A stretch of DNA of 47,078 nucleotides from Halomonas saccharevitans (GTDB lineage: Bacteria; Pseudomonadota; Gammaproteobacteria; Pseudomonadales; Halomonadaceae), in the NCBI RefSeq assembly GCF_900116405.1, contig NZ_FPAQ01000029.1, positions 1 to 47,078 of the forward strand. Direction: 5' to 3'. Below, one piece after another: positions 27,289-35,691 of the stretch (its first letter is position 1; each line of letters starts with the position of its first letter). The notes beneath the pieces are model-generated. The model was given only the letters and a program-made list of their open reading frames with translations. It made no database searches and was not told where the DNA came from. A program made the translations under genes and the position numbers.

Positions 27289-27522
27289 ATGAGCACGCAA
27301 GACACCGCACGCCCCCTGGAAGTCGCCTGCCCGCAGTGCCGTAAGAAGGTGCTGTGGCGCGAGGAAAATGCCTACCGCCCCTTCTGCAGCAAACGCTGCC
27401 GCCTGCTCGACCTCGGCGCCTGGGCCGACGAATCTCACCGTATCGCCGGCGAGCCCGCCATGGACGAGACCGACCTCGACGCCCTGCTGGCGCGCGCCGA
27501 CCGGGATGGCAACGCCTCGTGA
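27289..27522 (+). CDS. yacG: DNA gyrase inhibitor YacG
   Basis: A 77-residue zinc protein with a CPQC...FCSKRC arrangement (four Cys, residues 15-39) followed by [15 protein letters not shown], the YacG hallmark. In E. coli YacG binds GyrB and blocks DNA binding by gyrase. The C-terminal tail is acidic and probably forms the flexible gyrase-contacting end. AGGA lies upstream of the ATG. The stop TGA overlaps the GTG start of the Tus-like gene (GTGA), so a gyrase modulator and a replication-fork barrier protein are translationally coupled. Confidence 0.93.
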   Translation: MSTQDTARPLEVACPQCRKKVLWREENAYRPFCSKRCRLLDLGAWADESHRIAGEPAMDETDLDALLARADRDGNAS

Positions 27523-28394
27523 CTCAGGGCAGCCAACGCCCGGAATACCGGCTGCTGGCCGAGCTGGAGGCGCTCTTCGACCGCCTGCTCGAGCAGACCG
27601 ATGCCCTGGTAGCGCACTGGCAGGCCTCAGGCGGGGCAGCCTGGTCTTTCGAGGACGCGACGGCCGACGCCGGCTGGCTGCGCCGGTGTCTGCTGGATGT
27701 CTGGTATCAGGACGGCCAGGACGGCCGGGCGACGCGCAGCCATGTCGGCCTGGTGGCCGCCACGGAGCGCGTGATGGAGGCCGCCCAGGAGGTCAACGCC
27801 ACCAAGCAGGCCTTCGCCGCGCTGCTCGCCGAGATCCGCCGCGAGGTGCCCTCGCTGATCCCGGAGATCAAGGCGGTGCTGCCGTTTCGTCACCCGGCCC
27901 TGCACGATCACCTGCGCGGCACGGGCCTGGCACGGCTGCACCTCAAGCAGTGCTGGCGCTCGATTCCTCTGGCCGAGGCCCCGGTGGCGCGCGTGCGACT
28001 CGCCTGGTACTCGAGCGGACGCTCGATCAAGCGGCTGACGGTGCGCGAAGCCGAGCAGAAACTGCTGGCACTCGACAGCGATGCCCCCCATGTTCGCATC
28101 CAGCTGCGCCAGCTTGCCGGCATCCCCGATGGCGAGCCGCTGGCCCAGGTGCAGACTCAGGCCCCGCTGATGCGCGCCAACCTCTTCTACCGCGAGCCGC
28201 TCGAGGATGGCCGCACGCGTCGGGCCATGAACATCGCCCTGCCGCTGTTCGTGCCGAGCCCCGACGGCCGCCTGCCCGACCACAACCATCCCTCGCCGAC
28301 GCCGCCCGCCACGCGAACCCGGGCTCGTCGCCGCGACGAGCGGCTGGAAGACGTCGCCTTCCTGCCAAGCCTCAGGGTGTTTCGCTACCGGTAA
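27519..28394 (+). CDS. tus: DNA replication terminus site-binding protein (Tus-like)
   Basis: A 291-residue protein (E. coli Tus 309). The region [20 protein letters not shown], followed by [23 protein letters not shown], parallels the Tus segment with [22 protein letters not shown]. The C-terminus, VFRYR after a basic linker rich in Arg, ends near where Tus ends. Tus binds Ter sites and blocks DnaB in one direction, trapping forks in the terminus region. The start is GTG 27519 overlapping the yacG stop, and the frame continues to TAA 28394. The ribosome site is weak, so translation depends on coupling. E. coli-type Ter sequences were not seen. Assignment rests on remote similarity recalled from the family. 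Confidence 0.78.
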   Translation: MTQGSQRPEYRLLAELEALFDRLLEQTDALVAHWQASGGAAWSFEDATADAGWLRRCLLDVWYQDGQDGRATRSHVGLVAATERVMEAAQEVNATKQAFAALLAEIRREVPSLIPEIKAVLPFRHPALHDHLRGTGLARLHLKQCWRSIPLAEAPVARVRLAWYSSGRSIKRLTVREAEQKLLALDSDAPHVRIQLRQLAGIPDGEPLAQVQTQAPLMRANLFYREPLEDGRTRRAMNIALPLFVPSPDGRLPDHNHPSPTPPATRTRARRRDERLEDVAFLPSLRVFRYR

Positions 28395-28409
28395 GGTGCC
28401 AATATCGCC

Positions 28410-28724
28410 TCAGGCGATGCGTCCGAGGGATTTGAGCGTCTGCAGTAACCGGCTGACGTGTTCAGCCGGCTGAGCGTATTCGCTCATCAGCGCCGCAAGG
28501 CGGTCTTCGAACAGACGCTGGCGACTCTTCTCGTCCTGCGGCTCAACGGCCGCGTCCCGCTCTTGGCCGTCGAGTTCACGCACGGACGCGTCGCTGGTAC
28601 CGCCCGACTTATCGTCGGAAGCATCGAGACTGCGTAATGCCTCGGCGAAGGCATCGTCGAGTTCGCGGAACTTGCGCAACTTCTCACGCTCGTCCACGGG
28701 CTGTCGGGAATTCTGCTGTTTCAT
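28410..28724 (-). CDS. Small charged protein with an MvaT-like C-terminal segment
   Basis: A 104-residue protein, very rich in Asp, Glu, Arg and Lys and predicted to be helical at both ends with a flexible Gly/Ser/Asp middle (residues 35-62). Residues 72-94 (FEDRLAALMSEY...VSRLL) align without gaps to residues 37-59 of the neighbouring MvaT (FKEKLEALMREF...VIELL). The match is 10 identities in 23 plus several conservative changes. It lacks the MvaT DNA-binding domain (no RGG-N-KTL motif). The gene lies 233 bp downstream of mvaT, same strand, with its own TATAAT box. It may hetero-oligomerise with MvaT. This is inference; otherwise it is a hypothetical protein. Confidence 0.7.
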   Translation of the reverse strand: MKQQNSRQPVDEREKLRKFRELDDAFAEALRSLDASDDKSGGTSDASVRELDGQERDAAVEPQDEKSRQRLFEDRLAALMSEYAQPAEHVSRLLQTLKSLGRIA

Positions 28725-28802
28725 GTGAGTCCAATAGCGTCGAAGCGACGGCCGGGCGGGAATAGGTAATAAGGGCCATCGCCGTTAATCGGGAATGTGA
28801 TA

Positions 28803-28808
28803 ATTATA
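28803..28808 (-). promoter_or_regulatory. Candidate -10 box for the small MvaT-like gene
   Basis: A perfect minus-strand TATAAT in a locally AT-rich spot, 79 bp before the small gene. The best -35 at 17 bp (GTGATT) is poor, so an activator or extended contact may be needed. Confidence 0.45.
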
Positions 28809-28909
28809 CCGCCTCAGGCCGAGTGAATCACCTTCCCATGATCGCCCGGCCACGCCATATAAAAGCCTGGAGCGACGAAACCCTGCCGACAACAGGGAAG
28901 CCCGATACG

Positions 28910-28937
28910 ACGACGCCGCCCCACGGGGCGGCGTCGT
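28910..28937 (-). terminator. Hairpin downstream of mvaT
   Basis: A perfect 13-bp GC-rich inverted repeat (ACGACGCCGCCCC / GGGGCGGCGTCGT, 2-nt centre) starts 20 nt after the mvaT stop. There is no T-run, so it may act as an mRNA end-protecting hairpin rather than a full intrinsic terminator. Confidence 0.6.
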
Positions 28938-28957
28938 GAAGGCGATAGCGGCGAGGA

Positions 28958-29338
28958 TCACTCCTCGACGCGAACCAGCCAGGATTCGACGGTATCGGAG
29001 CCGTGCTCATCCTTCCACGCCTTGAGCGTTTTCTGATTACCGCCGCGGGTTTCCACCACGTCGCCGGTATGCGGATTCTTGTAGATCTTCAGCTTGCGCT
29101 TGCGACGGGTGCCGCCGCTTGCCGGGGCAGCCGCGCTGGCCTGGGCGGCCGGCTTGGGATTGAGCAGCTCGATGACGTCGGCGGCGCTCTTGTCGAACTC
29201 GCGCATCAGCGCTTCGAGCTTTTCCTTGAACTCGAGTTCAGCCTTGAGGCGATCATCATTCTGCAGCTTGTCCAGTTCCGACTGGAGTTGCTTCAGTTGC
29301 TGCTCCATCTGCATGTAGTTGCTGAGCATCGATGACAT
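28958..29338 (-). CDS. mvaT: H-NS family xenogeneic silencer, MvaT type
   Basis: A 126-residue nucleoid protein. Residues 1-60 form the coiled-coil oligomerisation region (MEQQLKQLQSELDKLQ, then LEFKEKLEALMREFDKSAADVIELL). A linker rich in Ala, Pro and Ser follows. The C-terminal DNA-binding domain is KIYKNPHTGDVVETRGGNQKTLKAWKDEHG, with the RGGN-x-KTL loop that inserts into the minor groove of AT-rich DNA. Proteins of this type silence foreign genes in pseudomonads. AAGGA precedes the ATG at 29338. The AT-rich 5' region is a likely self-binding site. It occupies the place downstream of rpsA where ihfB is often found. Confidence 0.93.
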   Translation of the reverse strand: MSSMLSNYMQMEQQLKQLQSELDKLQNDDRLKAELEFKEKLEALMREFDKSAADVIELLNPKPAAQASAAAPASGGTRRKRKLKIYKNPHTGDVVETRGGNQKTLKAWKDEHGSDTVESWLVRVEE

Positions 29339-29376
29339 CTAAAAGATTCCTTATTGGGCATTAGGGGATGCAAGGC

Positions 29377-29405
29377 ATTATTGCCTGTTTAAACTTCTTT
29401 GGCAA
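29377..29405 (-). promoter_or_regulatory. mvaT promoter
   Basis: On the minus strand TTGCCA (29405-29400), a 17-bp spacer and AATAAT (29382-29377) make a strong sigma-70-like promoter about 38 bp before the mvaT ATG. Confidence 0.65.
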
Positions 29406-29589
29406 GTGTATGAACACTCATTCCCAGTTCAGGAATTAATAGTCTCAAACACTGCCAATCAATACGCCGAAGCATTGCCCAAAAACTTGAAGGAAGCCTT
29501 ATTTGATAAGAAGCCCCACATATTTTTCGGAACTTCGTTCTTCGCCACGCCTACGCCACATCTGGCATCGATGCCACGCATCAATGCCA

Positions 29590-29631
29590 GCGAAACAGCG
29601 CCCCCGAAACAGCACCTCCGAAACAACACCA
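29590..29631. repeat. Three tandem 14-nt repeats
   Basis: GCGAAACAGCGCCC, CCGAAACAGCACCT and CCGAAACAACACCA follow one another without gaps between the rpsA terminator and the mvaT promoter. Function unknown. Confidence 0.6.
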
Positions 29632-29653
29632 CCGACCAAAGCACAAACAAACG

Positions 29654-29683
29654 AAAGGCGCCGCCCCTCGGGGCGGCGCCTTT
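29654..29683 (-). terminator. rpsA terminator
   Basis: A 14-bp perfect stem, AAAGGCGCCGCCCC / GGGGCGGCGCCTTT, about 35 nt past the rpsA stop. It ends in TTT on the minus strand, with further T-rich sequence beyond. Confidence 0.85.
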
Positions 29684-29717
29684 TATCGACCGATAGGCGG
29701 GAGAAATCCCGCGGGTA

Positions 29718-31391
29718 TCAGTCCTGCCCCATCTGCTGCTTGATGAGGTCGCCGATGGTGGTAGCACCGGAGTCGGAGCTCTCTTCACGCAACTTCTTCA
29801 GGTTCTGACGGGTGTCATCCTGATCCTTGGCCTTGATGGACAGAGCGATCTGGCGGTTCTTACGATCGACACCGATGATACGGGCCTCGACGCTGTCGCC
29901 TTCGTTCAGCGCGTTGCGAGCATCCTCGACGCGGTCGGCGCTGATCTCGGACGCCTTGAGCACGGCGACGACATCGGTAGCCAGTTCGACCTGAGCTTCC
30001 TTGGCATCGACCTCGACCACACGGCCGGTGACGATGGAGCCCTTGTCGTTGACCGCCAGGAACTCGGAGACCGGATCGGTATCGAGCTGCTTGATGCCCA
30101 GGGAGATGCGCTCACGCTCCGGATCGATGGAGAGGATGACGGCTTCCGCATCGTCGCCCTTCTTGAAGGAGCGAACGGCTTCCTCACCGGTGTCGGTCCA
30201 GGAGATGTCGGACAGGTGCACCAGGCCGTCGATACCGCCTTCCAGGCCGATGAAGATGCCGAAGTCGGTGATCGACTTGATGGTACCGGTGACGCGATCG
30301 CCCTTGTTGTAGCGCGCGTTGAAGTCTTCCCACGGGTTGGTGGTGCACTGCTTGATACCCAGGGAAATACGACGACGCTCTTCGTCGATGTCCAGCACCA
30401 TGACGTCAACATCGTCGCCGACCTGCACGACCTTGGACGGATGGATGTTCTTGTTGGTCCAGTCCATTTCGGACACGTGGACCAGACCCTCGACACCCTC
30501 TTCCAGCTCGGCGAAGCAGCCGTAGTCGGTGAGGTTGGTGACGGTAGCGTGCACCTTGGTGCCTTCCGGGTAACGATCCTTGATGTTGACCCACGGATCT
30601 TCGCCCAGCTGCTTCAGGCCCAAGGAGACACGGTTGCGCTCGCGGTCGAACTTGAGCACCTTGACGGTGATCTCGTCGCCCACGGCAACGATCTCACTCG
30701 GATGCTTGATGCGCTTCCAGGCCATGTCGGTGATGTGCAGCAGGCCGTCGACGCCACCGAGGTCGACGAAGGCGCCGTAGTCGGTGAGGTTCTTGACGAT
30801 ACCGATGATCTGCTGACCTTCCTGCAGGGTGGCCAGGAGGGCCTCACGCTCGGCGCTGTTCTCGGCCTCGAGCACGGCACGACGGGAAACGACGACGTTG
30901 TTGCGCTTCGGGTCGAGCTTGATGACCTTGAAGTCGAGTTCCTTGTTCTCGAGGTGGGTGGTGTCGCGCACGGGGCGGACATCCACCAGAGAACCCGGCA
31001 GGAAGGCACGGATGGAGTCGACGTCGACGGTGAAGCCGCCCTTGACCTTGCCGTTGATCACGCCCTTGACGATCTCTTCCTTCTCGAAGGCCGCTTCCAG
31101 CACCTTCCACGCTTCGGCACGCTTGGCCTTTTCGCGGGACAGGCGGGTCTCGCCGAAACCGTCTTCGACGGCTTCCAGGGCGACGTGGACTTCGTCACCG
31201 ACGGCGATGGAAAGCTCGCCGTTTTCGTCGCGGAACTGCGACGAGGGGATCTGACCTTCGGATTTCAGGCCGGCATTGACGGTGACCCAGTCGCCGTCGA
31301 TGTCGACGATGGTAGCCTGGACGATGGCGCCCGGCTCCATGTTGATGTCCTGGAGAGACTGTTCAAACAGTTCAGCAAAGCTTTCGCTCAT
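29718..31391 (-). CDS. rpsA: 30S ribosomal protein S1
   Basis: A 557-residue protein matching the E. coli S1 length (557). It is made of six S1 RNA-binding domains. Repeated elements such as [52 protein letters not shown] and [25 protein letters not shown] are evident. It brings mRNA to the 30S subunit. The N-terminus [13 protein letters not shown] is the ribosome-anchoring motif. It has a weak AGGAA ribosome site. It follows cmk with a gap of 182 bases, probably containing its own promoter. Confidence 0.98.
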   Translation of the reverse strand: MSESFAELFEQSLQDINMEPGAIVQATIVDIDGDWVTVNAGLKSEGQIPSSQFRDENGELSIAVGDEVHVALEAVEDGFGETRLSREKAKRAEAWKVLEAAFEKEEIVKGVINGKVKGGFTVDVDSIRAFLPGSLVDVRPVRDTTHLENKELDFKVIKLDPKRNNVVVSRRAVLEAENSAEREALLATLQEGQQIIGIVKNLTDYGAFVDLGGVDGLLHITDMAWKRIKHPSEIVAVGDEITVKVLKFDRERNRVSLGLKQLGEDPWVNIKDRYPEGTKVHATVTNLTDYGCFAELEEGVEGLVHVSEMDWTNKNIHPSKVVQVGDDVDVMVLDIDEERRRISLGIKQCTTNPWEDFNARYNKGDRVTGTIKSITDFGIFIGLEGGIDGLVHLSDISWTDTGEEAVRSFKKGDDAEAVILSIDPERERISLGIKQLDTDPVSEFLAVNDKGSIVTGRVVEVDAKEAQVELATDVVAVLKASEISADRVEDARNALNEGDSVEARIIGVDRKNRQIALSIKAKDQDDTRQNLKKLREESSDSGATTIGDLIKQQMGQD

Positions 31392-31573
31392 GATGTTCCT
31401 ACGTGATCAACGTTGAGTACGGCGTTACCGCCATCTCCGCACCACCAGCGAGTGCGGGCCTTATTTACCAGGCCCCCGGGGATGTTAGCGCTGGTTCGAC
31501 CTGGCCCGGCTTACGGCACATGAAGGTGCCGGACCACGTCATCACATCTTCCCGGGGACGCCGCAAGGGAGTG

Positions 31574-32263
31574 TCAGGTGTCGGGTGCCAGACCACGCTC
31601 GGTCAGCAGTTCCGTCAGCCGATCCACCACTTCCGGTATCGTCAGGCGCGTGGTGTCAAGCGTAATGGCATCATCGGCCGGCTTGAGCGGGGCCACGCTG
31701 CGCTGCATGTCGCGTGCATCGCGCGCCTGAATCTCCTCTAAAAGACTCGATAGACTAGCATCGACCCCCGCTTCCTGCAACTGACGCTGACGCCGATGGG
31801 CCCGCTCGGAGGCCGAGGCGGTGAGGAAGATCTTGAGGGGCGCCTCGGTGAACACCACGGTGCCCATGTCCCGCCCGTCGGCGACCAGCCCCGGGGGCTT
31901 GCGAAAGTCGTGCTGCCGCTGCATCAGGGCATGGCGCACCGCCGGCAGGGCCGCGACCCGGGAGGCTGCATCGCCCACCTGCTCGGTGCGAATGGTCGTG
32001 GTGGCCTCCTCGCCCTCCAGCAGCACGCGAGTCGTTTCTGGCTCGGCGACGAAGACCACGTCGAGGCCCAGGGCGACCTCGGCGATACGCGCCTCGTCAT
32101 CCAGCGGGACTTCGTGCTTGACCGCCGCCAGGGCGGTCAGGCGATAGAGCGCGCCGCTGTCCAGCAGATGCCAGCCCAGACGCTCGGCGACCAGGCGGCT
32201 GATGGTGCCTTTGCCGGCCCCCCCGGGGCCGTCGATGGTAAGTACCGGTGCCGCACTGCTCAT
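31574..32263 (-). CDS. cmk: Cytidylate kinase
   Basis: A 229-residue kinase phosphorylating CMP and dCMP. The P-loop is [34 protein letters not shown] and [32 protein letters not shown] are the CMP-binding and lid motifs. The ATG at 32263 overlaps the aroA stop as ATGA and has AGGAGG upstream. The longer frame is discarded. It sits in the conserved order tyrA/aroA-cmk-rpsA. Confidence 0.97.
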   Translation of the reverse strand: MSSAAPVLTIDGPGGAGKGTISRLVAERLGWHLLDSGALYRLTALAAVKHEVPLDDEARIAEVALGLDVVFVAEPETTRVLLEGEEATTTIRTEQVGDAASRVAALPAVRHALMQRQHDFRKPPGLVADGRDMGTVVFTEAPLKIFLTASASERAHRRQRQLQEAGVDASLSSLLEEIQARDARDMQRSVAPLKPADDAITLDTTRLTIPEVVDRLTELLTERGLAPDT

Positions 32264-34593
32264 GATGCCTCCTGCTCCTCGATAGCCAGCCCGACGCGAC
32301 ACGCCAGGTCGATGAAACCGGGGAAGGAGGTGGCGACGTTGGCGCAGTCGTCGATATCGATCGGCTCACCGGCGCGCAGGGCTGCGATGGCAAACGACAT
32401 CGCGATGCGGTGATCGCCCAGGCTGTCGATGCGCCCGCCGCCGTAGTTGGCCCCTTGCGCCTGGCCGCCGCCGACGATATCGATGCCGTCCTCGAGCAGG
32501 GTGTGCTCGACGCCGATGGTCGCGAGGCCGTCGGCCATGGCCTTCAACCGGTCGGACTCCTTGACGCGCAGCTCTTCGGCGCCGCGCAGGCGCGTCACGC
32601 CCTCGGCATTGGCCGCGGCGATGAACAGCGCCGGGAACTCGTCGATGGCGAGCGGCACCTGGTCCACGGGAATGTCGATGCCCGTGAGCGGCGCGTAGCG
32701 GATGTGCAGGTCGGCGACCGGCTCGCCGCCCACCTCATGCTCGTTTTCGAGGCGCAGATCGGCACCCATCAGCCGCAGGATATTGATCACCCCGATGCGG
32801 GTCGGATTGATGCCGACGTGCTCGAGCACCAGATCCGATCCCGGAGTGATCGCCGCCGCGACCAGGAAGAAGGTCGCCGAGGAAATATCCGAGGGCACGT
32901 CGATGGGCGCGGCGCTGAGCCTGCCTCCGCCCTCGAGCCAGCAGGTGTCGCCCTCGCGCTGGACGGCGTAGCCGAAACCGGCCAGCATCCGCTCGGTATG
33001 GTCGCGGGTCGGCGCCGGCTCGCGAACGCGTGTCTCGCCCTTTGCATAGAGGCCGGCGAGCAGCAGGCACGACTTCACCTGGGCACTGGCCATCGGCATA
33101 TCGTAGGTGATGCCCGTGAGGGGCTCGCCGCCATGGAGGTGCAGCGGCGGACGCCCACCCTCGGCAGTATCGATCCTGGCCCCCATCAGGCGCAGCGGAT
33201 CGGCCACGCGTCCCATGGGGCGCTTGGTCAAGGAGGCGTCGCCGGTGAGCTCGGTATCGAAGGCCTGACCGGCCAAAAGCCCGGCGAACAGCCGCATGGC
33301 GGTGCCGGCGTTGCCCACGTAGAGCGGGCCGGCGGGTGCCTTGAGGCCGTGCATGCCGACGCCGTGCACCGTCACGCGCCCCTGATGGGGCCCTTCGATG
33401 GCCACACCCATCTCGCGGAAGGCCTGCAGCGTGGCCAGGCTATCCTCGCCCTCGAGAAAGCCCTTGACCTCGGTGACCCCCTCGGCCAGGGCCCCGAGCA
33501 TGATGGCGCGGTGGGAGATCGACTTGTCGCCGGGCACGCGAATCCGCCCGGCGACGTTGCCGCCGGGGCTCGCCCGGAAGCGCAGCTTGCCGTGTTGTTG
33601 CATCTGATACTCCGCCTGATAACTGGTCTGGTTGAGCAGGGATTCGAAATAGTGCCGGGCATGACTGGCGCGATCGAAGGTCGCCAGCATGGCATCGCCG
33701 TCGCCGCTCTCCACGGCCCGGCGCAGCCGCGCCACGCCCGCCTCGAAGTCATCCAGGGAGGCGAGCACCGCGTCGCGATTGGCGATGAAGATGTCCCGCC
33801 ACATCACCGGGTCGCTGCCGGCGATGCGCGTGAAGTCGCGAAACCCGCCGGCGGCGTAGCGAAAGATCTCCAGCCGCTCGTCCTGGCGGGCCAGGGTGTC
33901 GACCAGCGAGAAGGCCAGCAGGTGCGGCAGATGGCTGGTGCGGGCCAGCACCTGGTCGTGGCGCTCCACGGCCATCTCCAGCACCTCGGCATGACAGCTT
34001 TCCCAGAGCCGCCGCACCCGGGCCGTGGCGGCCGGGTCGGTATCGGACTCCGGGGTGAGGATCACCTTGTGACGCGCATAGAGGGCGGGATCGGCGGCGG
34101 CCACGCCGCTCTTCTCCGAGCCGGCGATGGGGTGTCCCAGCACCAGGTTGGCCGGCATGCGCCCGAAGGCGGCGATGGCCGAGCGGCGGATCGCCGCCTT
34201 GGCACTGCCCACGTCGGTAACCACGACGTCGGGTGCGGCCCGCTCCAGGCAGCCGGCAAGCTCTCGCATTACGCCGGCCATGGCCAGCACGGGCACCGCC
34301 AGCACCACCAGCGACACGCCCTCGACGAGCGGCGCCAGACGGGTGTCGCCGCGGTCGATAAGGCCCATCTCCACGCCGCGCGCAATCTCTCCGGCATCGG
34401 GGTCGCAGGCCAGGATTTCGGCTCTCTTCACCGGCCCGCCCCCGCCGGCATCGTCGCTATCGCGACGACCGAAGCCGGCCGCATCTTTCTTAGCGGCCCC
34501 GACACCGGCCGCGCGCAGGGCGGCGGCCAGCGAGCCGCCGATCAGGCCGAGTCCGACGATCAGGATCCGCGCTTCGCGCACCTCCACCGCCAT
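32260..34593 (-). CDS. tyrA-aroA: Fused prephenate dehydrogenase / EPSP synthase
   Basis: A 777-residue bifunctional protein. Residues 1 to about 300 are prephenate dehydrogenase (tyrosine branch): [46 protein letters not shown]. From about residue 331, 3-phosphoshikimate 1-carboxyvinyltransferase begins ([54 protein letters not shown]), catalysing the sixth step of the shikimate pathway. This fusion is known in Pseudomonas and relatives. An unusual Gly/Asp/Lys-rich insert (about residues 31-55) breaks the dehydrogenase Rossmann fold after the first helix. Start 34593 lies 2 bases past the pheA stop. It overlaps cmk by 4 bases. Confidence 0.96.
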   Translation of the reverse strand: MAVEVREARILIVGLGLIGGSLAAALRAAGVGAAKKDAAGFGRRDSDDAGGGGPVKRAEILACDPDAGEIARGVEMGLIDRGDTRLAPLVEGVSLVVLAVPVLAMAGVMRELAGCLERAAPDVVVTDVGSAKAAIRRSAIAAFGRMPANLVLGHPIAGSEKSGVAAADPALYARHKVILTPESDTDPAATARVRRLWESCHAEVLEMAVERHDQVLARTSHLPHLLAFSLVDTLARQDERLEIFRYAAGGFRDFTRIAGSDPVMWRDIFIANRDAVLASLDDFEAGVARLRRAVESGDGDAMLATFDRASHARHYFESLLNQTSYQAEYQMQQHGKLRFRASPGGNVAGRIRVPGDKSISHRAIMLGALAEGVTEVKGFLEGEDSLATLQAFREMGVAIEGPHQGRVTVHGVGMHGLKAPAGPLYVGNAGTAMRLFAGLLAGQAFDTELTGDASLTKRPMGRVADPLRLMGARIDTAEGGRPPLHLHGGEPLTGITYDMPMASAQVKSCLLLAGLYAKGETRVREPAPTRDHTERMLAGFGYAVQREGDTCWLEGGGRLSAAPIDVPSDISSATFFLVAAAITPGSDLVLEHVGINPTRIGVINILRLMGADLRLENEHEVGGEPVADLHIRYAPLTGIDIPVDQVPLAIDEFPALFIAAANAEGVTRLRGAEELRVKESDRLKAMADGLATIGVEHTLLEDGIDIVGGGQAQGANYGGGRIDSLGDHRIAMSFAIAALRAGEPIDIDDCANVATSFPGFIDLACRVGLAIEEQEAS

Positions 34594-34595
34594 GC

Positions 34596-35687
34596 CTAGA
34601 GCACGCCGACCGGGTAGGAGCCCAGCACCTTCACTTCGGCGGCGCGCAGCTTGACCTCTTCGAGCATGGCCGCGACCTGCGGCTCCTCGCGGTGCCCCTT
34701 GAAGTCGATGAAGAAGACATAGTTCCACACGCCGCTGCGCGACGGACGGGTCTCGAGACGCGTCATGTCGATATGGTGGCGATGGAAGGGTTCGAGCAGA
34801 TCGTGCAGCGCGCCGGGCTGGTTGCGCATCGCTACCACCAGCGAGGTCTTGTCCTCGCCGGAGATCGGCACGTCCTGGTTGCCGATGATCAAAAAGCGCG
34901 TGGAGTTATCCGGGCGGTCTTCGATCTTCTCGGCCAGTTTGGACAGGTCGTAGAGCTTGGCCGCCATATCGCCGGCGATGGCCGCGCTGTGCCACTCGGT
35001 CTTGACCAGGCGCGCCGCCTCGGCGTTGGAGGAGACCGGCACCCGCTCGGCGTGGGGGAAGTGGGCGTCGAGCCACTTGCGGCACTGTGCGAAGGACTGC
35101 GGATGGGAGTAGATCCGCGACACCTTGTCCCGACGGGTGGTCTCGCCCACCAGCAGATGATGGTGGATGCGCAGCACCACCTCGCCGCAGATGCGAAGCG
35201 AGGAGTCCATGAAGGAGTCGAGGGTGTGGTTGATCACGCCCTCGGTGGAGTTCTCCACCGGCACCACGCCGTAGTTGACGGCGCCGGCCTCCACCTCGCG
35301 GAACACCTCGTCGATGGCGGCCATCGGCAAGCTGATGGCGCTCTCGCCGAAGTGCTTGAGCGAGGCCTGCTGGGTAAAGGTGCCCTCCGGCCCCAGGTAG
35401 GCGACCTTGACCGGCTGCTCGAGGGCCAGGCACGCCGACATGATCTCGCGGAACAGTCGCGCCATCTCTTCGCTGTCCAGCGGGCCGTGATTGAGCTCCA
35501 TGACGCGACGCAGCACCTGGGCCTCGCGCTCGGGCCGGTAGAAGACGCCGCCGGACTCATGTTCGGCCTTGATCGCGGCGACCTCCTGGGCACAGGCGGC
35601 GCGCTCGCTGATCAGGCGCAGAATATCGTTGTCGAGGGCGTCGATGCGCTGGCGCAGCGCCTCGAGGCTGACGGAAGGCTCGGTCAT
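34596..35687 (-). CDS. pheA: Chorismate mutase / prephenate dehydratase (P-protein)
   Basis: A 363-residue bifunctional phenylalanine enzyme. Residues 1-95 are an AroQ chorismate mutase (LRQRIDALDNDILRLISERAACAQEVAAIK). From about residue 100 the dehydratase domain starts (VAYLGPEGTFTQQA, VVPVENSTEGVINHTLD, NSTRFLIIG). The ACT domain is at the C-terminus (NQPGALHDLLEPFHRHHIDMTRLETRPSR). The ACT binding motif reads ETRP rather than ESRP. Feedback control by phenylalanine is expected. The ATG at 35687 lies 4 bases past serC. In Pseudomonas hisC2 lies between pheA and tyrA; here it is missing. Confidence 0.96.
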   Translation of the reverse strand: MTEPSVSLEALRQRIDALDNDILRLISERAACAQEVAAIKAEHESGGVFYRPEREAQVLRRVMELNHGPLDSEEMARLFREIMSACLALEQPVKVAYLGPEGTFTQQASLKHFGESAISLPMAAIDEVFREVEAGAVNYGVVPVENSTEGVINHTLDSFMDSSLRICGEVVLRIHHHLLVGETTRRDKVSRIYSHPQSFAQCRKWLDAHFPHAERVPVSSNAEAARLVKTEWHSAAIAGDMAAKLYDLSKLAEKIEDRPDNSTRFLIIGNQDVPISGEDKTSLVVAMRNQPGALHDLLEPFHRHHIDMTRLETRPSRSGVWNYVFFIDFKGHREEPQVAAMLEEVKLRAAEVKVLGSYPVGVL

Positions 35688-35691
35688 GGAG

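Larger units (their letters stand above)
29339..29717. other. AT-rich intergenic region between rpsA and mvaT
   Basis: This 379-base gap holds the mvaT promoter, an AT-rich tract (to about 29560), a triplicated 14-nt repeat and the rpsA terminator. Short frames on both strands (for example plus-strand 29406-29696) lack ribosome sites and family features and are not called. The base composition differs sharply from the rest of the window and suits MvaT autoregulation. Confidence 0.65.

Noticed and set aside
27289..28394. E. coli-type Ter site near the tus-like gene
   Set aside because: I looked for GTTGTAAC-like cores in the window by eye and found only partial matches inside coding genes, so no Ter site is claimed.
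29406..29696. 96-codon plus-strand frame in the rpsA-mvaT gap
   Set aside because: No ribosome site; it reads through the 14-nt repeats and the rpsA terminator and shows no recognisable protein features.
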